The notes beneath the pieces were generated by a model. That model was not told the DNA's origin. It did no database searches and saw only the letters and a program-made list of their open reading frames with translations. DNA of 64,000 nucleotides from the NCBI GenBank assembly GCA_900074885.1, contig FJUW01000011.1:434001-498000 (forward strand), written 5' to 3'. This stretch comes from Rhynchosporium graminicola. Its lineage: Eukaryota; Ascomycota; Leotiomycetes; Helotiales; Ploettnerulaceae. A program made the position numbers and the translations under genes. Shown piece by piece: positions 21,621-32,097 of the stretch (position 1 is the first letter of the stretch; the number at the start of each line of letters is the position of its first letter).

Positions 21621-22388
21621 GTCGATGATGAGGCTTGGTTTCGGGCTCGACGAGGTTTGGCTTGCTGGGCTGGGTTGGCCTGGGCCTGAAGGGGCGAAAG
21701 TGTGTTGATGGACTGCCGAATTGGGATCGTTTCCAGGATTAAGAATTGCTGCCAAGATGGTTAAATTTAAAGCATCGCTGCGTCAGACTTGAAGATATTC
21801 CGAGTAACAATGGAATCGATAAAAGGAGAATTGATGTGGACAGGAAGGGAGGTAGAATGGAATAGAGAATGAAGTTATCTGTCTAGAGGCGTGGCAGATG
21901 TGGGTAGTACAGTATGTTTACAGTATCTTGGCCTCTCCCTTTCTCCAGAGTCCAGATGAACCAGGGTAGATGGGGTCTGCAACTAGCTGACGGCGCGCTG
22001 GCGGGGATCACTAAAGTTGAGCATGACAAGGCCTAGACCTAGGCATCGCATCTCGCCTAAAAATCAAGATGGGAAGTTGCGAAGATTCCATGATTGAAGG
22101 AACTGAGTTCAATAGACAGCTAGAGGATCAGATTAATCAAGTACCTGACCTGCTTTATCTTCCTGGAAATCAGTTTCAAAGTGTCTGAAAGAAGATTGCG
22201 TATTCTGTCATCCGATGAAGTTCCCATCCCGTCTACTCTGTAGATCTGCACTAGCCGTCAGTGGTGGAGTACTGGCAGAATTCACAACTCGGCAAAAAAT
22301 ATATCGCGATCTGAGTGACAATAAACGAGACATCGCAACAGACCACGAAACCACACCTTAATCTCTCCATTCCATACACTCCTCCAAA
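21621..22388. promoter_or_regulatory. Divergent intergenic region, DUF2985 gene / SEN15
   Basis: About 770 bp separate the two start codons, which point away from each other, so it probably holds both promoters. A TACAGTA motif recurs near 21908 and 21920. I can identify no known operator. Confidence 0.45.
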
Positions 22389-22991
22389 ATGGCACCTTCA
22401 GCAACCATCTCACATCCTCCGACCTCTCCTCCTCCCCCATCCGCCCTCAGCGAAACCCTCCTCCAAAGCACCAAATCCCCCCATCCACCACACCTCCACA
22501 ACCTCGCCCTCCAGATCCAGCACGACCTCCTCCACCAACACGACTGGACGCTCCTCCAAATCCACACGCACTCCCCTCTAACCACCCTTCCTCTCCCCCG
22601 TCCCTTGATCTCCGGTCTCCCCCCTAGAAGAGCCTACATCCACCCCGACGAACAAGTCGAGATCCTAAAAGCAGAGCATAAATCCGCATCTGGGGAGAGG
22701 AGTATCGCGCAGAAGCCCGAGAGGGAATGGGTTCTGCCGACGCAGTTGATGGAGAAGATGAGTTTGAGGAAGTTGGCGGAATTGTTTGATGCGGTGGGGA
22801 CGGTTCCTCCTGGAGGAGGAGAGGAGGACGACGGTGAAGAGGGAGGTGGGGAGGGGGAGATGAAGAAGGTTGGGTGGCAGTGGCAGGGAGAGAATAGGCA
22901 GAAGAGGATTCTTCTCGCAACGTTGCATGATGATAGTACGGTTGTCTACTATATCATGCATGATGGGATCGTGAAACCGAGACAGAACTGA
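22389..22991 (+). CDS. SEN15: tRNA-splicing endonuclease subunit Sen15
   Basis: Single-exon gene of 200 residues. Sen15 is a structural subunit of the heterotetrameric endonuclease (Sen2, Sen34, Sen54, Sen15) that cuts introns out of pre-tRNAs. The N-terminus is Pro/Ser-rich. The Sen15 fold starts near HNLALQIQHDLLHQHDW (about residue 37), includes RPLISGLPPRRAYIHPDEQ, and ends with RILLATLHDDSTVVYYIMHD and GIVKPRQN, the family's typical C-terminal strand. Between helix and strand there is a Gly/Glu/Asp-rich insert (about residues 138-156). ATG 22389 is preceded by CAAA, a good fungal start context. The C-terminal motif makes the assignment firm. Confidence 0.9.
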   Translation: MAPSATISHPPTSPPPPSALSETLLQSTKSPHPPHLHNLALQIQHDLLHQHDWTLLQIHTHSPLTTLPLPRPLISGLPPRRAYIHPDEQVEILKAEHKSASGERSIAQKPEREWVLPTQLMEKMSLRKLAELFDAVGTVPPGGGEEDDGEEGGGEGEMKKVGWQWQGENRQKRILLATLHDDSTVVYYIMHDGIVKPRQN

Positions 22992-23896
22992 AAGAGGGGA
23001 GAAAGCTTGGAGGAATCATTTATCTTCCGAAGATAAATCAGAAGGGCTGTAGGCCTTCAATGCTTCGTCGATGTGAAGGTCACAAGGGGCTGCTTCGCAT
23101 CGTGGACCTACCCAACACTCAGGATATCCAGCTACTCTGGTGAGAATTTTCCCCGAAGCCAAAGACAATAGACCTGTGCTGACCAAAATAGGATATAATT
23201 TGTTGGAAGTAAGCCAGGGGAATCAAGAGCCTTTAGATCTAAAGTTCTTTTCCGATTGGGGACCAGGAATATAGCACATTGAAGTGGTTGCCTTGGACAT
23301 GAGCACTGATGTCTAGGAGGACCACAAGACATTTACCATCTCCAACATTTGGGAAGAGCTCAAAATATCTGCCCCTCGACGAGATCTGTCGTTTTGCATA
23401 TCTCTGGCTCGGTCACGAGATACTCGGTGGAATTGATAGTGGCCTTGTTAAAGTCTACTTTTCGAGAAGTGAGGAATGTCATTCGCATTTAAAGCATAGA
23501 GGCCAGTAATATGCCCAGAATCCGATTCCAAGTGTGACTTCCATTCCCGTTCTCCTATTATGAAAAGGAAATATTTCAACCCCCGTATTGTACGCTGCAT
23601 GAAATCCTACTCCACCCCATCCCGCTCCAAAAATAAGTAAGCAGAAATTAAAACCAGAGACACCTTAATCACCTGCTAAAGCACCCCCATATCAACCCAT
23701 CCCCGCTCAGTCCAGGTCCCAACCCCAATCCCATCCTAACGAAGTCCCGCATGCCCAGAATTGCCACTCCAAATAAAAACGCCCGCAAGATGTAAACTGA
23801 TCCTCTTCCACCTCCCATCTCAACGACCCCATCATCCAATTCCCCTCAACCAGGAAATCTCAACTAATCCAAGCCAGACCAACTTCGAGCACCCCT
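22992..23896. other. Convergent intergenic region, SEN15 / yippee gene
   Basis: No gene is seen in about 900 bp between two convergent stop codons. The right half (about 23580-23890) is C-rich and pyrimidine-biased on the plus strand. Confidence 0.45.
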
Positions 23897-24312
23897 CTAA
23901 GTAACATTACAAAGCAACTCCGCCTCCAAAATAAACTTCCCCTCCTTATACTTCTCGCTCGCCTCATACGCCTTATCATACTTCCAACCCACCGTCTCGC
24001 TACACTGTCTACAGACGATATCACGCACGATATGTTTCCCGGTCGTCATGTTGCGCTCTGAAGGGTCGCCGGCATTCACATTGACCACGTTATTGAAGAG
24101 GTAGGCTTTGCCGTGTTGGCCGCGGAAATTCTGTTGAGGTGTTAGCTAGATGGTTCATGAGGGTTTAAGGGGTGCGGGAAGGAAGACAAGGAGAGGGGAG
24201 GGGGGGAATGTACCCGGCTGATGATGTCCTCGTGGTTCGAGAGATGGGCTTTGCAGTTCTTGCAGCCGTAGATCTTATGGCTGTTTAGGTAGACGTTGTA
24301 TGAGAGACCCAT
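23897..24312 (-). CDS. Yippee-family zinc-binding protein
   Basis: Exons on the minus strand are 24214-24312 and 23897-24130, with an 83-bp intron (GTACAT...CAACAG), giving 110 residues. Exon 1 is MGLSYNVYLNSHKIYGCKNC plus KAHLSNHEDIISR; exon 2 opens NFRGQHGKAYLFNNVVNVNA. The two CxxC knuckles (CKNC and CRQC), about 50 residues apart, and the GWKYDKAYE...KEGKFILE strand are diagnostic of yippee/YPEL proteins. These bind one zinc ion and share a fold with Mis18 and cereblon. Yeast Moh1 is the related protein. The role is poorly known: stress or stationary phase in yeast and cell division in animals. The length is normal for the family. Confidence 0.93.
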
Positions 24313-25795
24313 TTTGCCTTGCTTCTCTCTTCCTTTCTCCAAATTGTCGTCGCTAGCTCTGCTGTCCTTTCTCGTCCAGCCTCGTAGTTGTCTCGTCTCG
24401 AGCTCAAGTTGACCGGCAAAGCTGCAAGTGGAACAGCAAATCTACGTGTGCAAGTTCCCTAGAAATCTCGGAGACGTGTAAGGTTGCAAGTTGCAGTTTG
24501 ACCTGAACTGTTCTTATAGCAGAGGGGTCGTCGGGAACGATCCAGGCCAGGCAGCGACAAAAGTAAGCAAGTCCCCCGGCGTTTGTTTCTTTGTATATTT
24601 GGCCTTTGCTGGTATTTGCTCGTAACGGGACCAAAGGCAAGTATAAATCTAGAGCTGACAAGTTCGCACTGCCGCAGATGCCTACCCATATATTGTTTAT
24701 TCTGCTGCTGTAGCTTTATCTCGAGGTGAAGGTTGAAGGCTGGCAGATGACCTCGAGCTGAGACGGAGTGGGAAGCAGATAAGGAAGGCGGGGGACAAGC
24801 TTGGCGTTCGTCGAGTGGAGATCTTTGGGCTGCTGGCACAAGGCACAGCTCATCCACTAGATGAAGATCTTATCAAGGTCAATACCGAAGGAAACACTCC
24901 TCTAACTTTTTCAAATTCTTTAATTAATTAGATAAGGTCGTCCCTGCATATGTGCACTTACCTTCGTACTTATCTGGCATCCCATCGAAACTCTGCTCAT
25001 TATACTTTATAAAAGCGGGTGCTAAAATCAGGTCAAGTTAGGTGGGTACGGAGAGGCATCCGGCGATCAAGCGATTGTCAACGTCCCGTGCAGTACAAGC
25101 ACGTATAATCATTAAGTCGAGTTCAGTCGATTTCGGACGTTTTAATCGAGACAGTAATTTCTGATACCTCAGGTCCCGGTGTAATCCGTTATCTACTTCG
25201 TTGCCGAATTAAATGAAACTTGCTGCGATCCAAATTCATGAATTGAATGTCCTCACACAGCGAGGTGACAGACATGAAAGGCTTGCTTCACCTGTCTGAC
25301 GTGAGAGGAAGAGCTCATGGAAGAGTCAAGAACGTAAGCCAGATTAAAATTTAACAGGAAGCGGCAAAATGAGGTAAAGAGGATCTCAAGCAGCATAAGG
25401 TAGAACGAATATTGTGAAATTATAGTTGCGCAGCAAGCTGTGTGATTTCGCTCGCTCGCTCGTATTAGAGTCAAGCTACCTGTAATATGATATGCGAATT
25501 TTCAAACCGTCCCTCACTTGCCCCAGGCTGAGGTTGCCTGCCATCTAACCGGTTCCCTAGCATTTACAAAGAAATTTACGTGTAGTGTCTTTTGTTTCGT
25601 GGGTTACCTCCACTCCCTCTGCGCCTGTCCACATCCAAAATAAAGCGCAATTACTTATCAGGAGCAATCAAGCTGCCGAGAAGTTTAACATGCCAAAGAA
25701 GTTCGAGACCTAAGCTCCAATCCCATTAATCCGATCCAATCCAACCCGTTCCTTCAAACCTCAAACTCCTCCATGTAGGCAAAATGCAGAGGGAT
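24313..25795. other. Intergenic, upstream of yippee gene and 3' of ferric reductase
   Basis: About 1.5 kb without a supported gene. It must carry the yippee promoter and the 3' end of the ferric reductase gene. The minus-strand frames at 24404-24857 are short and have no domain. Confidence 0.45.
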
Positions 25796-27746
25796 CTACC
25801 ACGAGAAAGCCTCCTCCACAAAATCAATATTGCTCCTATGCTGCCTGGCCCTAACTGCACTCCTAACATCATCACTTAACGCCCCAGACCCACAAACCGA
25901 AACACCCATCGCTCCAACCTGATTCTCAATCTCGAGATCCATTAAAGTCTCGACATTTGGTCTACCAGGGAACATCTGTACTGTCGCAGATGGACTGTGA
26001 ATCTCCTTGGTCGAGCGAGGCCGCGAGATGAATAACATGATGCGCAGGACGTCGCGGCGCTTGTCCATCGCTAGGATGGATGTCATCCATGGGCGGATCC
26101 ATTCGAGATGTTCGGGGGATTGGATGATCCATACCAGGATTACTTTGCGTGCGGCGACGGAGCCGTTGGTGTAGCCTGCCACGAGGTTGCGGACGTGAGG
26201 GACTTGGTGGGTTATACCGACGCCGCCGGCGAAGAGTATTACGGTACCGTAAGAAGCCATCTACATAGGTTAGTATTTGGTTTTCTTGTTTAGAAGAATG
26301 AGGCCACTCACCATGTGCTTTCCTCCATACGGTCCCTCGGTGAAACATTTAGTATAGAACTTCCCTTCGGGAGACCCTTCCGCCTTTTTGAATAGACTCT
26401 TGGTAAAGCCAGTCCTCTCACGAATAACATATGACATGGAAGTCTTCCGCATAGCCAAGATATCTTGTCGGTTCATAGCCAGCTTCTCGCCCTCCAAATT
26501 CTCAGCCTCCTCAGACCACGCAACCGAGAAGGGATGCGATGTGAACAATCCAATTGATGGCATGTAGAGATAAGCGTGTTGCCCGGCTTTAAAAGTCCAT
26601 GGTCGAGGCATGTCCACAGTGACACGCACGGCGTTACCCGGGAGGGCTTCGACGAGGGCTTTTGATCCGGTTCCGTTTCTCCACACCAGTTTGATTAGTC
26701 GCATGCCTCGTTCAGCTGCCCAGATACCCACGACTCCGTAGAGAATAGTGAGTTGTGGCACTTCTGCCAGCTTCAGATGATACCACACTCCGACCAGGGC
26801 AAGGATTGCGAGAGCGATGTGAATATACTTGAAGGTTTCGTAGAAGGCGTGGCGGAAAATGGAGTTGGCTTGGATTGAAATCGCAACAAAGGCGACCGTA
26901 GCCTATAAAATTAGCGGCTGAATGTCTATGAGATCGTAAATAACATACGATAAAGCCGTAAGTGATGAAAGGACTTCCAGTAATGGACGCAAGAACGGCA
27001 GACCATCCTCCTCGTGCAACCGCCGCGAGCATGTATGCTAAAGTGTGAGCAAGTGCCTCAAGGACCACAATACGGCCGAACCATCTGTGCAATAAGTTGA
27101 AGGTGTCAAAGGAGATGTTGAGCCAACTAATGAGAATGTTGTTTCGTCCAGCCATGACAAACAGGGGAATCTAGATGCGTCAGTAATACACTTCACGTGG
27201 TGGTAAACAACTTACCATATTGACAACAGAGAGTATGCCGGTACGATTTCGAAGTTGTTTGAGAGCATCACCATAGGGAAGACTCCAATTGATACTGACG
27301 ACGCAGAAGGCAATGTTGGTACCCAAGTACCCGATAATAAACAAGGATTGGAGGCGGGTAGGCAGCGTTCCCATGTTGACAGCCGACGACAATTGCAATT
27401 CCCTGTTGTGTCTCTTGCTGAAAATCGGGGCGTACAGTAGGTGTTTCTTGAAGCTGGCAAATCTCTCCGAAGGAGCGACGAAATATGCTTGCTTCTCATT
27501 GCCGAGAGACGTTAGATGGCGTACATATTTGACCATTTCGGTACTCAATCTCCACAAGATCATGACCACTACCAGCGAGCCGCAAACGACGAAAAAGTAG
27601 TTGTAAAAATCCTGGTTGATATCGTCCGCTTTGGCTGCTTCCTTCTTTGCTGCTACGGCGACAGGTCCAGTTGGGCCTGGCGGTGCTGCACCGGAAACCA
27701 TCTTCGCCAGAGCCGTCGCGGCCAGGAGCCGGATTGAAGACGACAT
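25796..27746 (-). CDS. Ferric/cupric reductase transmembrane component (FRE family)
   Basis: Exons on the minus strand are 27216-27746, 26949-27170, 26312-26902 and 25796-26260, giving 602 residues. The three introns are 45, 46 and 51 bp. The protein reduces Fe(III) or Cu(II) at a membrane using NADPH electrons passed through FAD and two hemes. A Pro/Ala-rich N-terminus precedes a first helix (about residue 50). The ferric-reductase domain has two His pairs with the expected 14-residue spacing, H205/H219 (LHRWFGRIVVLEALAH) and H279/H293 (HIALAILALVGVWYH). The FAD-binding motif HPFSVAW is at about 374-380. The NADPH-binding GGVGITHQ is at about 460, and a terminal CGSGALSDDVR closes the nucleotide-binding fold. 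All key parts are present. A neighbouring ferroxidase or permease is not seen. Iron-dependent GATA-factor control is known for the family but I did not identify sites here. Confidence 0.93.
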
Positions 27747-28985
27747 GATGTCTCTCGTCGTAAAGAATGAGAATGCAAGAACTAACTTTCAAGTAGAAGT
27801 CAAATTCAAGGGTGATGCGAAACCAAGTGATGGTACTTGGTCCGAGACACCTGGTGGATAGAATTGAAGATCGCAATATGGTTTGGAATTTGAGATCAAG
27901 CGCGAAGAATAAAGGTTTAATACGTGGTGAATAATCCTGTGAATTGTCCAGCAGCAGACAGAATTTTCGAAGTCGAAGAATGAGAGTTTGATATCGAGGT
28001 GGTCGGGTTAAGGATCGTGGAACTGAATCTAGGGGGCGTTTGTCGTTCGCGGGAATGGTCGTCTAGACTCCCAGGAATGAATGATGTTTGAATTGACGGA
28101 CAGAACACTTTAGATGAAGTGATTACGAAAAGCTCCAAAGTGATGCTGTTCCAGGCAGAGATCATAGAGAGAGAGTGAATCGCGCAAGCACGAGGGAAAA
28201 GGAAGAATAGGAAGAAATCTAGGTTGAGGCAAACGAGACTCTAGAGAAACCCCCAGGAAACCGGGGGGGGGGGGTGGGAGAGGCGAGAATGAAAGATCAG
28301 ATAGAGATGGTTTGATGGAACGGCACGAGAAAGTGAGCTGAGGTGCCTTGAATGTAGGTAGGTACAGTACCTATACCTAGTAGGAAGGGAGGGGGGCACT
28401 AGCGCATCAAGGTGGCTTATCATAATGTCCGATGCCTCTCCACTACCTACCTAGATGGCTAGCTAGGTATGTATTATACAATAAGTGGATTCTGTCCGTT
28501 TGTACCTTAGTTGACAATGCGAACAATCAGAAAAGGAACTTGTGTTTTGAAGTAGATTTTCGTTTTCTATTTGGGGAATCTATCTACACCGGATGATTTA
28601 CACCTACCTACTTCCCTCATACTGACAACTTGTAGTAATTAGTAATTACTTACTTGCTTACTTACCCACCTATCTTACAACAAACAGCACGGTTATTCCC
28701 ATCTCAACACCAGACGACAGCATCGCCAAATCCCATCCCATCCCATCCCATCGAAGGCACAGGCTCGGCTCGACAGGGTAAGCTGCCGGCGCAGGTACGT
28801 ACTCGTACAGTGCGTGCAGGGCCAGCACTACGGAGCCTACGGGGGCTACGGAGTATACTAATGCGGGATCTCGATCGTCTCGATGGACGGCAGGGAGTTA
28901 GTGGTCGGTCCAGCTGTTTCAAGTCCTCGCTCATCTCGCTCATCCCTGTGTAACTCTTTCCCTAGACATGTCGGCGCGAGCCATA
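27747..28985. promoter_or_regulatory. Upstream region of ferric reductase
   Basis: No gene is seen. It probably includes the ferric reductase promoter and 5' UTR. A G homopolymer of about 13 lies near 28261-28274, with GTAGGTA and CTAC simple repeats near 28350-28460 and (CCCAT)4 near 28735-28755. Confidence 0.45.
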
Positions 28986-29009
28986 CAGTGAAACCCCTGT
29001 TATAACGAT
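28986..29009 (+). repeat. Left terminal inverted repeat
   Basis: 24 bases beginning CAGTGAAACCCC and ending ATAACGAT, the perfect reverse complement of 29755-29778. Confidence 0.92.
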
Positions 29010-29136
29010 CACCGTTATAACGATATTTCCATTATAGCGATATATTTCCACGGACGGAGCGTTTTCTCATACAATTCCCAATATCAACGATATCGTTACC
29101 AAATTGCCGTATATCGTTATATCAGTTCAGCTCGGT

Positions 29137-29181
29137 ATGCCTCGAATATCAATTATAATTGAGCAGCGACGAGCTCTACGA
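29137..29181 (+). pseudogene. Transposase N-terminal relic (CENP-B/psq HTH start)
   Basis: ATG followed by 14 codons reading PRISIIIEQRRALR, then TAG. This matches the usual beginning of fungal pogo/Tigger-like transposases. The rest of the DNA-binding domain has been deleted. Confidence 0.7.
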
Positions 29182-29370
29182 TAGGTATTCCGGAGTTAGT
29201 TTATAAACGTCAGTGATACGACAATTTACAACTGCTTCCGGAAATCAACTCTAGTCGTAGCTCTAATAGCTCTTCCGATATCACCTTAGCTAGCTGATCT
29301 TATATAGCTTTATCAATAAGCTTCAATAGTAGCAGATATCAGGGACGCTATAAGTTTAAGTAACTTCTTA

Positions 29371-29691
29371 AACCCCCCGGAAGAAGCTATAACGGACGCA
29401 ATTGATATAGAGAACGAGCAGACTAACGACGCTTTATTACAAGAGATAATAGAAGATCACTTGTAAAGCGAAACTCCAGAGGATGAAGACGAGGCTAGAG
29501 ACTCAGTTCTAGAGCCAGAATACTCTATTCAAGACGTAAGGCAGGCTTTAAAGGTATTACTTTGCTTTATAGAGAAGCAAAGAACTATGAATATAAGTTA
29601 TATACGAGTAATTGAGCGCTACGAGCAGGAGTTGCAGTCTATAGAGAGAGACTCGCTCTCCCAGGGTTCCCTTGATAAGTGGCTTATATAA
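29371..29691 (+). pseudogene. Transposase C-terminal relic
   Basis: 107 codons with one internal TAA (possibly a former CAA) and a natural-looking terminal TAA. They encode an acidic stretch and then VRQALKVLLCFIEKQ and YIRVIERYEQELQS, a layout seen after the DDE domain in CENP-B-like transposases. Confidence 0.6.
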
Positions 29692-29754
29692 TATAAACTC
29701 GTTCCTTTATAACGATATATCCGTTATAACGATATTTTTGACTGTCCCGAATCA

Positions 29755-29778
29755 ATCGTTATAACAGGGGTTTCACTG
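29755..29778 (-). repeat. Right terminal inverted repeat
   Basis: 24 bases ending GGGGTTTCACTG, followed by the TA duplication at 29779-29780. Confidence 0.92.
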
Positions 29779-32097
29779 TATCAGCGGATCAATTGGTTAC
29801 TGTATTTAGACTTCTGTCTCTGCTTCTCCTTGCGCCATCAGACCGAAGGTTCAGATTATACCTTAAAAACTCCACGACGTCTATTCTGCGGCGATTAATT
29901 TTATTTTTAGGCATAAACCTGGTGCTTTGCTCACATGATGTACGGAGGTACTGGTATCTTCCTTCCACGGAATCTCGACATATTTCTATCTGCTCAGGAC
30001 ACCTCCCCTCCAACGCCTCGGAACAAAGGGTGTAGTTATCCACGAACCAGTGACTCCAAAATAAATTATATACTGCAGCCTTCCCAGGTCTCGAATCCTT
30101 ATGGGCCGCCCCGACTAGGGAAAGCCTGTTCCTCCTTGCCATGGATTCATGAATCAGTACTGGATTGGCCTACCCCATGACCAAAGATCAATCCAACACT
30201 CAGAATCTGGACGAACAAGCGCATCACGTTCGTTTATGCCACAAGGAACATCAAACACCGTACACATCACATCCCAATTCAATCAAATCACTCAAGCATT
30301 GCAATCACCCAAGCCGCACCCAAACATCAGATCCGATTTAAGTAGTCAGTCATTTCAACGACTTTCCCATCATGAATACTTTCCTTTTCATTCAAAAGCG
30401 AAGAAAAGAAACTCCTTCAGAATAAACCCAAGACACCGACCGCCCTATGGAGAAAAGATACAAAAGCACGGCTACGTGCTCTACCTACCCCATAAAACAC
30501 AAAACCATCAAACTCTAATCCAAACACACGTCAATAGGTAAATCTCCCGCGGATAAAGTAAACACCAATCTATTTGAATCCCAGCTCCGCTCCCACCGTC
30601 CCTTCCCAAGCGAGATCTCCAAAAATCCAAAATTCGCACCCGAGTCACCCGCAATGCGTATGTCCCGCCCCCACCTGGCTTGATCAACTTCATGAATATC
30701 AAAGGTGAATAACATATCAATGTTTTCGTAGCAATTCTACGGTGAATAGAGCAAGTCCGCTAGGCGGATCCAGAATTGAATGCTCGATGCAAATGTACTA
30801 ACAAGCGATGCTTCATACCGATAAAACAAAATGTGCAAGAAATATTTACATACTCGGATCCTCACGTCTCCTTGCAAAGTACTGCGCCGCGTACCGTACA
30901 TACCCGTACATATTCAAGAAATCATGTTTTTCAGAGTCTCGGAATCGACACGGGACAGGGACAGTAGCGTAAAATTCCTGGAGAAAAATGTTTGACGATT
31001 TACTTACTTACTCCGAAGAAATGACTGACTAGGTACCTTATTCTTGGTGATCTGCAGTCCGTGTTCACTAGTCACTGAACCTCGTTGGGAGCTCGGTCTC
31101 ATCTTTGTTTCGTCGTCTACCTCTACGAATTGAAATGACATGAATTTGAAGCGCAGCGAAGCGAAGTAGTTTTGACAATGGTACATACTGGCGGCGATCA
31201 TGATTTTATGAATGGAGGCTGGGATCTGGAGTAGATGAAAAGATCTACAAAGTCGTGGTACACTTCCTCGGTATCGTTGCATACAGTACAATTTCGGAAA
31301 AAGAAACAAGAAAACGCTCAATCAGAAGCAACAGAATGTTTCATCCATCATGTCATTATCCATCAAGGCTATTTCCATACCGCACAACCATCTTTTAATG
31401 CATTCCCCTATAGCTAGCTCATAAGAAAAAGAAAACGGAAAGATATATATACAAAACTCTGAATGCTCCTTGTGTTTCATCAAGACAGAAACGGACCTTG
31501 GTCCGAGGCCCCAGGAGACGTCACCGTATCAGATTCAACCCGAATATTCCGAGGTTGATGTTTGGCAGACAGGCATGATTAGATGGATCATGGCTGCTGC
31601 ATTGAGCTCTCGAGGACGCGTCGTACGAGCACAGAAGGCCGTGCCACGATCTAATCTGAGCGCGGTCCCAGAACACTATACTTCGTACCACGCACGACGA
31701 GAAGTTCGAGTTCACAACCATGGTCGTATGGAGTGTAGCGAGGTTGATGTAACACAGATATCGTCGAAGAGTTGTAGCAAGTCGTGACGAGTTGCCGTAT
31801 CTACTCAACCGGGCCGCGGAGCAAGAACAGATGGGAGGGTATCTTTCGGGTTATTGGACCTTGTTTGGCATCTTGTGGGCTGATGATCAGACGTTTTTGT
31901 TTCAATTTTTGGAGTGGACATTATTGTTGACGTCGGATCTACTATTGCATAGATGCTCCACTCGATGCTTTGACAAGTACGCGTGTATGGCACTCCACCA
32001 GCAGGAACCTCGTTCGTGGATTTTGCGGGTAGATGGTGCAACTTCAGGTGTTGGAGATCCCGATGCTGACGACAATAAAGAATTGGACTTGGTTGAT
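29779..32097. other. Intergenic between transposon and large unassigned gene
   Basis: No supported gene is seen. The minus-strand frame 29789-30142 (117 codons) and others are without domain or coding context. The end of the stretch probably holds the 3' region of the gene on the minus strand at 32098. Confidence 0.45.

Larger units (their letters stand above)
28986..29778 (+). mobile_element. Internally deleted pogo/CENP-B-type (Tc1/mariner) DNA transposon
   Basis: A 793-bp element bounded by perfect 24-bp terminal inverted repeats beginning CAGTGAAACCCCTGTTATAA and flanked by TA on both sides (28984-28985 and 29779-29780), the Tc1/mariner target duplication. Subterminal TTATAACGATAT units recur inside both ends. 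Two transposase relics remain on the plus strand. An N-terminal start (29137-29181) reads MPRISIIIEQRRALR, typical of the CENP-B/psq helix-turn-helix. A C-terminal acidic tail (29371-29691) contains VRQALKVLLCFIEKQRTMNI and ends DKWLI with one in-frame stop. The catalytic DDE core is absent. A full element would be expected near 2 kb, so this is a non-autonomous deletion derivative. Confidence 0.88.

Noticed and set aside
21621..21755. 45-residue N-terminal extension of the DUF2985 protein
   Set aside because: It begins with TTG and no in-frame ATG precedes it. It would need an upstream exon that I cannot define.
29789..30142. 117-codon minus-strand frame beside the DNA transposon
   Set aside because: No domain, no signal peptide and no neighbour support. 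I could not distinguish it from chance.
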